From assembly GCA_003599475.1 (NCBI GenBank), contig QZKK01000013.1, forward strand, positions 1 through 13,190: a stretch of DNA of 13,190 bases, in the 5' to 3' direction. This document shows, piece after piece, positions 1 to 6,748 of this stretch. The notes beneath the pieces were generated by a model. The model saw only the letters and a list, made by a program, of their open reading frames with translations, was not told the origin of the DNA and searched no databases. The stretch comes from Desulfobacteraceae bacterium (GTDB lineage: Bacteria > Desulfobacterota > Desulfobacteria > Desulfobacterales > SURF-15). Positions within the stretch are counted from its first letter, which is position 1. Every line of letters begins with the position of its first letter. A program made the position numbers and the translations under genes.

Positions 1-1253
1 TCTCTCTTGAACCGGTGATAGAGGTGCGTATACGATTTCTGGACGGTTCCCTCCCCGTGAAGGGTATCGATCAGCGGCGTATCCAGCCAGACCCCCTGCA
101 TTCCGGAAGGTGTCATGATCCCCTTTTTGCGGCCGATGATCTGGCGTACGTTGGCCGAGGCGACCAGGTCCCGGGTCTGCAGCTCGTTGACAAAACGCTC
201 GCCGTCGACATCCACCAGATGCGCACCCCTGGAGCGCGCGACTTCGGTCACCAGCAGGCCCAGAAGCTGGTCGGGGTATGCCGTGCCGGTGGGATGGAAT
301 TGAATCGAATCGAGGTATCCGAGCCTGGCGCCTGCACGGTAGGCCACGACCAGGCCGTCGGCCGTCGCACCGTAATGGTTTGTGGTCGGAAAGCCCTGGA
401 TGTGCAGCCTGCCGATGCCGCCCGTCGCCAAGATGACCGTCTTTGCCTTGACCACATGGGGGATCTTTGTGAGCAGATCCAGCAGGACCGCGCCGGCGCA
501 TTGCCCTTTATCGTCCAGCAGAAGATCGACCACCGCCGAGAACTCCATGATGCGGATATCCCGTTTTTCCACCTCCGCACGCAGCACCTGGATGATGCTC
601 ATGCCGGTGAAATCACCGACCGAGCAGACCCTCGGCCGGGAATGTCCTCCGGCCAGCAATGGAAGCGGAAGATCCGAATCCGGGTCCCGGTCAAACGGCA
701 CGCCGAGGTCTTCCAGCCATTTCACGACAAACGGCGAATCCGTCGCCAGCGCCCGTACCAATTCGGGAATATTGGTGAAATTTCCTCCACCCATCGTGTC
801 CAGATAATGAATGGTGGGGGAATCTCCCGGTGAAATCGCTGCATTGATCCCGCCTTCGGCCATGGTCGTATTGGAATCGCCCAGCCGCAGTTTGGTGGCC
901 AGTGCAACCGATGCCCCGCCGTCGCGGCTGAAGATCGCCGCCGTCAGCCCGGCTCCCCCCGCACCGATTACCAGCGTATCGACCTCAAGCTCGATTCGGG
1001 TCAGATCCACGGTTTTGGGGTCGACCGTGCTGCGGGCTTCCAGCAGGTTGGCAAGTTCCACGACCGCCATATCCCCCTTGTTGATGCCGACTTTCAGCTC
1101 GCGATGAACGCCGGGGCGGTAATCGGGATGAAACTCTTTCAGGAGTTGGTTCTTTTCGTCTATGCTCAGAATCGGAATTTTCTGATTCAGGCGGTACTCT
1201 CGGCTCTTTTGCAGCTTCTCGATCGAAGCCAGCATCGATTCAGGGTATGGCAT
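1..1253 (-). CDS. FAD-dependent fumarate reductase/succinate dehydrogenase-like flavoprotein subunit, C-terminus cut by window edge
   Basis: I see 417 codons, starting MPYPESMLASIEKLQ; the rest lies beyond position 1. About 90 residues precede the dinucleotide-binding motif GAGGAG (from G97). After it come SNTTMAEGG (near 128), ATGGIGR, QFHPTG, TEVARSRG and TRDLVA. These correspond to the FAD and dicarboxylate sites of the FrdA/SdhA/L-aspartate oxidase family, including the active-site His, Thr-Glu and Arg; the later His and Arg fall outside the window. The His that binds FAD covalently in FrdA/SdhA (SHT motif) is Asn128 here, so FAD is probably held non-covalently. The family oxidises succinate or reduces fumarate or similar enoates; the true substrate is unknown. 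The start at 1253 overlaps the iclR stop by 14 nt and follows GGTAAAGAG, so coupled translation is likely. Alternatives are an L-aspartate oxidase-like or other enoate reductase. Confidence 0.85.
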   Translation of the reverse strand, partial: MPYPESMLASIEKLQKSREYRLNQKIPILSIDEKNQLLKEFHPDYRPGVHRELKVGINKGDMAVVELANLLEARSTVDPKTVDLTRIELEVDTLVIGAGGAGLTAAIFSRDGGASVALATKLRLGDSNTTMAEGGINAAISPGDSPTIHYLDTMGGGNFTNIPELVRALATDSPFVVKWLEDLGVPFDRDPDSDLPLPLLAGGHSRPRVCSVGDFTGMSIIQVLRAEVEKRDIRIMEFSAVVDLLLDDKGQCAGAVLLDLLTKIPHVVKAKTVILATGGIGRLHIQGFPTTNHYGATADGLVVAYRAGARLGYLDSIQFHPTGTAYPDQLLGLLVTEVARSRGAHLVDVDGERFVNELQTRDLVASANVRQIIGRKKGIMTPSGMQGVWLDTPLIDTLHGEGTVQKSYTHLYHRFKR

Positions 1254-2061
1254 CGCTCTTTACCTTTTGTGTAATCGGGGAACGGCTACGATCTGTTCCG
1301 ACCGGTGCCCGGGCGACGTAGCCCATGTTCTGTGATATTTCCATTGCCGTCGAAATCACCAAAGGGGCCAACGACTCCACGGTTCCTCCCTGCAAACGGC
1401 TGGGATCGGCCACAATGCTCATGGAAGCGATCACTTGGCCGCCGGAATCGAAAATGGGGGCGCCGATCGCCGACCGCGAGAGCAGATGCTCCTCTCTGTT
1501 GACGGCATAACCATTGCGGCGGACTTCGGCAAGTTCACGGAGCAATTCCTCTTTTGTTGAAATCGTATGGCTGGTGAAAGCGAAAAATTCGATCGTCGAG
1601 CAGTACGCTTCGAGCCTGTCATCCTCCCACTGAGCGAGCAGGGCCTTGCCCATGGCCGTGCAGTAAAGCGGAAAACGCAGGCCGAATTGGGGGTACAGAA
1701 AAGGGGTTGACCGGGGATAGGCGTCCATCACGATGACGGCTGAATCCCGATCCGGAATCGAAATACGAACCAGGAATCCGGTTTTCATTGCCAGGCGGTG
1801 TGCGGGATTTACCGAAACCTGATTGATCTTCAGCCCGCTGGCGAGTGCGACACCGAGTTCATATATGGCGAAACCGAGCTTGTATTTCCGGGTCTCCGGG
1901 TCCTGAGCGAGAAATCCCTCCGCAACAAGCGTCCGCACGAGCCCCTGGGCGGTGGCCTTGTGGATGCCTACTTTTTCGCTTATTTCGGTGATCCCGAGCC
2001 GCGGCGTACGGGGGGAAAAGAGTTTTAATATCTCCGCAGCCCGCTTCACGGATTGTATCAT
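1240..2061 (-). CDS. IclR-family transcriptional regulator
   Basis: The protein is about 273 aa, usual for the family. Residues 1-60 form the winged helix-turn-helix (MIQSVKRAAEILKLF, then GITEISEKVGIHKATAQGLV and a wing ending TRKYKLG). The rest is the IclR effector-binding domain, with typical PLYCTAMGKALLA, VNREEHLLSRSAIGAPIFD and ASMSIVADPSRL. I chose ATG 2061 because GAAGGG lies 6 nt upstream and family members commonly begin MIQSV; ATG 2064 and TTG 2088 are in-frame alternatives. It is the first gene of a two-gene operon with the flavoprotein, so it probably controls that enzyme and itself in response to a small, often carboxylic or aromatic, ligand. The ligand cannot be told from sequence. 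Confidence 0.93.
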   Translation of the reverse strand: MIQSVKRAAEILKLFSPRTPRLGITEISEKVGIHKATAQGLVRTLVAEGFLAQDPETRKYKLGFAIYELGVALASGLKINQVSVNPAHRLAMKTGFLVRISIPDRDSAVIVMDAYPRSTPFLYPQFGLRFPLYCTAMGKALLAQWEDDRLEAYCSTIEFFAFTSHTISTKEELLRELAEVRRNGYAVNREEHLLSRSAIGAPIFDSGGQVIASMSIVADPSRLQGGTVESLAPLVISTAMEISQNMGYVARAPVGTDRSRSPITQKVKSDAIP

Positions 2062-2142
2062 CATCGGCCCTTCAACTTTCGGACCCAAGCAACCGGCGCA
2101 GATTTTCCGGCTTCCTGATTTTTTCGATGGATGTATGAGATG

Positions 2143-2159
2143 GCCATATCGCTTATGGC
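2143..2159. promoter_or_regulatory. Palindromic operator candidate at iclR transcription start
   Basis: GCCATATCGCTTATGGC is an inverted repeat with 6-bp arms (GCCATA/TATGGC) and 5 bp between. It lies just downstream of the predicted -10, overlapping or adjoining the start of transcription, where a bound repressor would block initiation. Autorepression is common in IclR-family regulators; binding of this particular protein is inferred. Confidence 0.4.
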
Positions 2160-2166
2160 ATAGTCA

Positions 2167-2194
2167 TTTATCTTAAGAAAAAGGATGCTGTCAA
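2167..2194 (-). promoter_or_regulatory. Sigma-70 promoter candidate for iclR operon
   Basis: Read on the minus strand, a perfect -35 TTGACA (2189-2194) is followed by a 16-nt spacer and a GATAAA -10 (2167-2172, 4 of 6 consensus bases). Transcription would begin near 2160, about 100 nt before the chosen start codon. Confidence 0.6.
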
Positions 2195-2213
2195 GGACTA
2201 ATTTTAAATCGGT

Positions 2214-2226
2214 ACGGAATTTCCGT
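2214..2226. promoter_or_regulatory. Second palindrome upstream of iclR promoter
   Basis: ACGGAATTTCCGT is an inverted repeat of two 6-bp arms around one base, 19 bp upstream of the -35 box. Its GGAA/TTCC core resembles the type of operator described for E. coli IclR (TGGAAATnATTTCCA), but the spacing is shorter. It may be an upstream regulator site; no binding evidence exists. Confidence 0.3.
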
Positions 2227-2298
2227 TCTGCAGAGAATTCCTTCGGGGATTCAGGAAGGCGGGACAGCACGCAGTTGGTTCAACCCGGTTCGACCCCG

Positions 2299-3729
2299 TC
2301 AAGAGGATTCCTGGTTTCTGAAGTCATCCGGCTTGAGCCCGTACTTTTTCATCAGCGCATAGAGGTCGGCCCGGTATTTTCCCGCCATTTCAGCAGCCTT
2401 GCTCATGTTGCCTTGAGCCAGTCCGATGAGCTGGAGCAGGTAGTCTTTTTCAAAATCCTCCTTGGCCGACCGGAAAGGCTTCATGCCCGGGCTCTCCAGG
2501 CTCTGTCGTGTCTTCAGCAGGATATCTTCGGTGATGATCTCTTTATCTGTCAGAGCCACCGCACACTCGACTGCATTCTTTAACTCTCTGACATTTCCGG
2601 GCCATTCATAGACAAGCAGCTTCTGCATGGCGGCAGGGGAGAAGCCTTTGACCTCTTTTCCGGATTTTTCAGAAAGCTGTTTCAGGAAAAATCGAGACAG
2701 CAGCGGAATATCCTCTTTTCTTTCTCTGAGCGGGGGAAGCTTGATCACCACCACATGGATCCGATAGAAGAGGTCCTCGCGAAATGCCCGCTTTTCAACC
2801 TCGGCTTCAAGATCCCTGTTGGATGTTGTGATGAGCCGGACATCCACTTTCATGCTCTCTCCGCTTCCGACCGGGTAAAACTCCTGCTCCTGCAGCACTC
2901 TCAGAAGTTTTGCCTGCATGGAAAGAGGCATCTCCGAGATTTCATCCATGAAAAAGGTGCCGCCGTTGGCATGGGCAAAAAGCCCCTTCTTGTTTCTGTC
3001 GGCGCCTGTAAATGCTCCCCGGACATATCCGAAAAGCTCGCTTTCGAAAAGAGTTTCGGGAATGGCGGCGCAGTTTACGGCGACAAACGGTTTTTCTTCC
3101 CGCAGACCCGCAGCATGAAGAGCCCGTGCGATCAGCTCCTTGCCCGTACCGCTCTCTCCTTCGATGTAGACGCTCGAATCCGTCTTGGCGGCCTGGCCGA
3201 CCTGCTCCATCACCCTGGCCATTTTCTCGCTGTTACCGATTACGTTCTCGAACCCGTACCGCTCCTTGACCAGTTCCCGCAGCCGTTTGATTTCCCTGGT
3301 CAGCCTGGATTTTTCGACGCTGCTCTGAATCTGCAGCAGCAGGTCCGGGTATTCGAACGGTTTCGTCACATAGCCAGCGGCGCCTCTCTTCATCGCTTCG
3401 ACTGCGGTTTCGATGGTTCCATAGGCGGTCAGAATGATAATCGGCATTTCCGGATTGATTTCATGAAGCGTTTCCATCAGATCGATACCGTTTTTTCCGG
3501 CAAGCTTCAGGTCAAGCAGAGCCAGATCATACAGGTTTCGTGCGGCTGTCTTGGCTGCGCTTTCGGGCTCCCCGGTGGCCGTCACCTGGTATCGCTGGGC
3601 TTCTAAACGCATCTTGATGACCTTTAAAATATTGGCATCGTCGTCGACCAGCAGTATTTTAATTGGATCCGATTGTGATTTCACACCAATCTCCGACCCT
3701 GAATGCAGGGATTCAAGATTACCGATCAC
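2299..3729 (-). CDS. glrR: Sigma-54-dependent response regulator, GlrR/QseF-like (NtrC family)
   Basis: Receiver, AAA+ and DNA-binding domains follow in order over 476 aa. The receiver has acidic residues D29-D31, phospho-acceptor D73 (LLDLKL), T101 and K123. The AAA+ domain has Walker A GESGTGKE (191-198), the sigma-54 contact loop GAFTGA (238-243), Walker B GTFFMDEI (257-264) and the arginine-finger region FREDLFYR. A Fis-type helix-turn-helix closes the protein (about 437-461, GNMSKAAEMAGKYRADLY), close to E. coli GlrR in that part. GTG 3729 overlaps the upstream stop by 4 nt (GTGA), which favours coupling. GTG 3684 has a better ribosome site (GGAG, 6 nt away) and gives a family-typical N-terminus, so it may be the true start. 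It should activate sigma-54 promoters when phosphorylated by the kinase two genes upstream. Calling it an orthologue rests on synteny and similarity by eye. Confidence 0.9.
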   Translation of the reverse strand: MIGNLESLHSGSEIGVKSQSDPIKILLVDDDANILKVIKMRLEAQRYQVTATGEPESAAKTAARNLYDLALLDLKLAGKNGIDLMETLHEINPEMPIIILTAYGTIETAVEAMKRGAAGYVTKPFEYPDLLLQIQSSVEKSRLTREIKRLRELVKERYGFENVIGNSEKMARVMEQVGQAAKTDSSVYIEGESGTGKELIARALHAAGLREEKPFVAVNCAAIPETLFESELFGYVRGAFTGADRNKKGLFAHANGGTFFMDEISEMPLSMQAKLLRVLQEQEFYPVGSGESMKVDVRLITTSNRDLEAEVEKRAFREDLFYRIHVVVIKLPPLRERKEDIPLLSRFFLKQLSEKSGKEVKGFSPAAMQKLLVYEWPGNVRELKNAVECAVALTDKEIITEDILLKTRQSLESPGMKPFRSAKEDFEKDYLLQLIGLAQGNMSKAAEMAGKYRADLYALMKKYGLKPDDFRNQESS

Positions 3730-4370
3730 GGCAACGTCTTTACCGGGGGTGCGGGCTGCCGCTTCACATTTTCGATCTGAAGGTCTATGTTTTTGAGTTT
3801 TTCGATTTGATCCTTCAGCGTGTTCAACTGTTGCTCGAGTTCTTCGATGGTCGTACGGTCTTTCTTCGCATCGCCATCGAGGCGCCGGACGATCTTATTC
3901 TGGTCTTCGATCTTCGTTTTTTGCCGTACGACGGTCTTCTCCAGCAGGCCTGTCTTTTCCCGCAGGGCGATTTTCTCATTTTCCAATTCCATGAGCCTTG
4001 CAAGGAGCACGATCAGGACTTTTGCCTGACCGGCAGGTTCGCCGGCAGGGGACTGCTCAAGCACCTTCCGAAATTGATCCTGCGCCTTTGAGTAGTCCCG
4101 ATCCGGATTATTCGGATGCGCATAGATCAATCCTCTCTGAAAAAGCGCAAGAGTGCCTAATGAGTCCGGCGATTTGCGTATTCGATCGTTTTCAATCAGC
4201 GCGGATTGGAAATCTTCGCCGGAAAGATATCGGCCGGCGTTTGAAAGAGCGCTTTCCATTTCCTTTTTTTCAGGATATGTCACGCAGCCGTCCAGATTCA
4301 GCAGAACGGCTCCGAGACAGGCAAGGTGAAGAAAAAAGTGCTTCCGGCTCCGGGCTCGCTTTCTGCCCAT
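3726..4370 (-). CDS. qseG: Coiled-coil lipoprotein in QseG/YfhG position
   Basis: The 214-aa protein starts with basic residues, a hydrophobic stretch and a lipobox LDGC (Cys29). Val at +2 gives no inner-membrane retention signal, so outer-membrane sorting is likely. Residues about 45-110 are helical and TPR-like ([29 protein letters not shown]). About 125-203 form a long charged coiled coil, and the tail is proline-rich. The start at 4370 has GGAGG 7 nt upstream and lies inside the kinase gene (73-nt overlap). In enterobacteria the same slot, between kinase GlrK/QseE and regulator GlrR/QseF, holds the outer-membrane lipoprotein QseG, which acts on the kinase. I therefore infer a sensory accessory role. 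Sequence similarity to QseG itself is weak by eye, so the symbol rests mostly on context. Confidence 0.75.
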   Translation of the reverse strand: MGRKRARSRKHFFLHLACLGAVLLNLDGCVTYPEKKEMESALSNAGRYLSGEDFQSALIENDRIRKSPDSLGTLALFQRGLIYAHPNNPDRDYSKAQDQFRKVLEQSPAGEPAGQAKVLIVLLARLMELENEKIALREKTGLLEKTVVRQKTKIEDQNKIVRRLDGDAKKDRTTIEELEQQLNTLKDQIEKLKNIDLQIENVKRQPAPPVKTLP

Positions 4371-5764
4371 ATTTTCCCTCCATGTGCATCGACAATGTGT
4401 TTGGCGATCGGAAGCCCCAGGCCCGTGCCTCGCATTGTCTTCCTGCCGGTTTCAATTCTTTGAAATTTATCAAAGATCCTGTCGAGGTCCTGAACCGGGA
4501 TCCCCGGGCCGGTATCGGATATGGACACCTCGACGAATTTTCTGCTGCCGTTTCCGGCGGCGGCCCGGATCGTGATCGAATCGCCTTTTACGGTGTATTT
4601 GAGCGCATTTCCCAAGAGGTTATCCATCACCTGTTCGATCTGCTTTTCATCGATTTTAACCGGAGGAAGATCGCGGTTCAGGTCGAAACTCAGGCGGATG
4701 TTTTTTCTTTCGACCATCGGGGTCAACTTGAAGACCGATTTCTCGATCAGGGGCGCCAGAACCTGGTCGCTGAAATGATAGGTCATCATTTTGGCTTCCA
4801 TTCGGGAAAGATCGAGAATCCGATTCACCGATTCGATGAGCCGGATACAGGACTCCTGGATGATCGTAAAAAGTTCATTCTGCTTCCGGGGCTCATTTTT
4901 ATATACACCTTCCTGCAGCATGCAGGAGGCTTCCTTCATGGCCGTCAAGGGGGTGCGGAGCTCGTGGGATACATGCCCGATGAAATCGATTTTCATCTGC
5001 TCGAGCTCCTTGAGACGTTCACACATCCAGTTGAAATCGTTTGCAAGTTCTTTGATTTCCGGGGGTGAGGCGATTTGCGGCACCTGATCGAATTTCCCCC
5101 TGGCGATTTTCTTGGTCGATTCACGCAGAAGCACAATGGATCGGTTGATGTTTCGGGTATTTAGAAATGAGATGATCAATCCGATAAGAATCGTCAGTCC
5201 TGCCGTGATGGCAGTGACTTGCCGCACCTTATCGCTGATGCGGCTCGATTCCAGCAATTTCCGATTTCTGTCGGACCTCGCGTCCCGGATGATATTCCGG
5301 AAATTGCCGTTGAGTCCACGGATCAGAGCATCCCTTTGATCCTGAATCTCACTGCCGGGGGTAGCCTCTTTCCTTCCAATCAATCCGGCCTCCCTCTTGA
5401 AAAGAGCTCCATACTGGTTGTAGAGAGCCTCTGTCTCCAGAAACAGCCTCTTTTTCTCAAGTCCGATCATCAATGAACCCAATTGCATCAGGTTATGCCT
5501 GACCAGTCGATCGATATTCCAAAATTCCCGATAAAAATCCTCGTCTTTGGACACCAGAAATTTCTTTTCAAATCCAGTCTGCGAAAACAGAGTATCCAGG
5601 AGATCCTCCGACAGCCGGATGACCGCACCGTCGACACGATTGATCTCCTGATTCAGATCATTGAGCCGGTTGAGCTTTAAGACGGTGTAAACCCCCAGGA
5701 AAACCACAAGGACCATAATCACCGTGTAGCCGAGGGTAAGCCGTTTGAAAATCGTAAACTTCAT
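4298..5764 (-). CDS. glrK: Sensor histidine kinase, GlrK/QseE-like
   Basis: From ATG 5764 the protein is 488 aa. It has a first membrane helix (about 9-31), a periplasmic helical domain of about 150 residues and a second helix (about 184-202). A HAMP linker follows, then HisKA with the H-box [13 protein letters not shown] (phospho-His 267) and a HATPase_c domain with N-box [12 protein letters not shown]1 SDTGPGIP, F-box FDKF and G2 [12 protein letters not shown]. All catalytic motifs look intact. The frame is open to an ATG at 5875, adding 37 polar residues. I reject that start because a promoter candidate overlaps it and family members begin just before the first helix. It is the first gene of a three-gene operon with lipoprotein and response regulator, so it presumably senses envelope state and phosphorylates the regulator. 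Confidence 0.9.
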   Translation of the reverse strand: MKFTIFKRLTLGYTVIMVLVVFLGVYTVLKLNRLNDLNQEINRVDGAVIRLSEDLLDTLFSQTGFEKKFLVSKDEDFYREFWNIDRLVRHNLMQLGSLMIGLEKKRLFLETEALYNQYGALFKREAGLIGRKEATPGSEIQDQRDALIRGLNGNFRNIIRDARSDRNRKLLESSRISDKVRQVTAITAGLTILIGLIISFLNTRNINRSIVLLRESTKKIARGKFDQVPQIASPPEIKELANDFNWMCERLKELEQMKIDFIGHVSHELRTPLTAMKEASCMLQEGVYKNEPRKQNELFTIIQESCIRLIESVNRILDLSRMEAKMMTYHFSDQVLAPLIEKSVFKLTPMVERKNIRLSFDLNRDLPPVKIDEKQIEQVMDNLLGNALKYTVKGDSITIRAAAGNGSRKFVEVSISDTGPGIPVQDLDRIFDKFQRIETGRKTMRGTGLGLPIAKHIVDAHGGKIWAESEPGAGSTFFFTLPVSEPFC

Positions 5765-5856
5765 TGGAAATTCATCGCTTCGGCTTGTGAGGCTTGTCCG
5801 GTCTGAACCGACCTCGATTGACTCACCCGGTATTTTCAATTTGCGATCAGAGCCCC

Positions 5857-5885
5857 TGTATGTCACAGCCTTCATTTCCAGTCAA
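5857..5885 (-). promoter_or_regulatory. Weak sigma-70 promoter candidate for kinase operon
   Basis: On the minus strand, TTGACT (5880-5885), a 17-nt spacer and CATACA (5857-5862) precede the chosen kinase start with about 85 nt of leader. The -10 has only 3 consensus bases. I found no sigma-54 type GG-N10-GC element here. Confidence 0.3.
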
Positions 5886-6174
5886 GATCGCATCGTCCGA
5901 TGCGTTAAAAATCGGGGGAATGAATTGAAGCGTTTGATGGTGTCGGTGAGATGAACCGATTTCGAGGAAGAAATAAAGTCCAAAGCGGTTTCTGCCGGCC
6001 GAAGTCGCTTTCTGTCAGCGAATCGATTTCGAGCAACCGATTGAGCCGCGGGTCGCCTTTGCCCGGCCGCAGCGGTCATAGGCCATGGAGGAATCGACCG
6101 GGTTCACCGCACGATCGTTGACTGCATCGGTTGCCTCGGCAGACGATGAGGGGCCGCCCTCTTCGACTTTGAAC
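5886..6174 (-). other. Gene-poor stretch with possible decayed coding sequence
   Basis: No convincing intact gene lies between the kinase promoter and the small gene at 6175. Two minus-strand open frames have coding-like, purine-first codons. One runs 6179-6015 and contains PVDSSMAYDRCGR; the other, one frame away, runs about 6081-5905 and contains GKGDPRLNRLLEIDSL. One extra G in the run near 6062-6064 would fuse them into a single reading. Neither half has a ribosome site or a plausible start. It may be a pseudogene or chance. Confidence 0.25.
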
Positions 6175-6438
6175 CTAACGGACCAAATCGGCGCAAAGGT
6201 CGGCCAACTCGATGTCGCATTCCGTTTCGATAAGCTGGACGATCAGCTCCAGCGTGTAAGGATCGAGCACTTCATCGTTCCACCCCAATTTGGACAGATC
6301 CCGATTGATGTCGTCCAGAGAACCGGCGCGGCCGTCCATGATGACCATCAGAACGTCCTTAAGAAGCCTCGGCAACTCGAGGGGCAGGACGTCCCTGTCG
6401 GCCAGCATGAAAATCAAATGATCGATGATCTCTTTCAT
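6175..6438 (-). CDS. Small acidic protein of unknown function
   Basis: I do not recognise this 87-aa protein. ATG 6438 follows a near-ideal GGAGGTGAAG ribosome site, which strongly supports a real gene. It is leucine- and aspartate/glutamate-rich (IIDHLIFMLADRD, LELPRLLKDVLMVIMDG, LDPYTLELIVQLIETE), looks wholly helical and soluble, and has no signal peptide or zinc motif except two cysteines near the end. It lies 410 bp upstream of the kinase gene on the same strand and diverges from the peptidase gene. No role can be assigned; a small helical interaction partner is a guess only. Confidence 0.7.
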   Translation of the reverse strand: MKEIIDHLIFMLADRDVLPLELPRLLKDVLMVIMDGRAGSLDDINRDLSKLGWNDEVLDPYTLELIVQLIETECDIELADLCADLVR

Positions 6439-6492
6439 ACTTCACCTCCAAAAAGCGGTTGTCTCTTCCTTAGCAATATGCATACCTTTTTT

Positions 6493-6547
6493 GGAACCTG
6501 CCGGAATTCCTATGAAAACGGAATGTCGGGTTCCTCTCTGCGAGGAA
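6493..6547. repeat. Two overlapping inverted repeats in divergent intergenic region
   Basis: GGAACC (6493-6498) pairs with GGTTCC (6529-6534), with an inner ATTCC/GGAAT pair (6506-6510, 6520-6524). TTCCTC (6531-6536) pairs with GAGGAA (6542-6547) around TCTGC. The two share bases 6531-6534, so they cannot form at once. Neither has a T-tract that would make it a terminator. The rest of 6439-6682 shows nothing I can name. Confidence 0.35.
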
Positions 6548-6682
6548 AATGTATGATAAACCCTGCACTCCCTGGAGTTCGCCCTGCAGCCGGCAACCGC
6601 TCAACCGGTCCGAATTGAAAGGGGTTTTTCAGTATGAAATTTCCTTCACATGCGCGCCAAGGGGGCCTGAACCAATTAATCC

Positions 6683-6711
6683 TTGAAGAATGCCCGATGT
6701 TCTGATATGTC
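6683..6711 (+). promoter_or_regulatory. Weak sigma-70 promoter candidate for peptidase gene
   Basis: TTGAAG (6683-6688), a 17-nt spacer and TATGTC (6706-6711) would start transcription near 6718, in front of the chosen TTG start at 6749. Only 4 and 3 consensus bases match. Confidence 0.3.
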
Positions 6712-6748
6712 CTGCCGGCGGTATGAAATTGAAAATCGGGGGGTTCTA

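Noticed and set aside
15..833. Plus-strand open frame (272 codons) opposite the flavoprotein gene
   Set aside because: The minus strand carries FAD-binding and active-site motifs through the whole stretch; the plus-strand frame reads as low-information sequence.
2061..2270. 69-codon minus-strand frame upstream of and overlapping the iclR start
   Set aside because: It spans the iclR promoter and palindromes, has no ribosome site and no recognisable features.
2755..3606. Plus-strand open frame (283 codons) opposite the response regulator
   Set aside because: The opposite strand encodes complete receiver and AAA+ domains; this frame has no family features.
3998..5068. Long plus-strand open frame (356 codons) opposite the kinase and lipoprotein genes
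   Set aside because: It is the mirror of two well-supported minus-strand genes with clear domains. It lacks a ribosome site and any recognisable protein motif.
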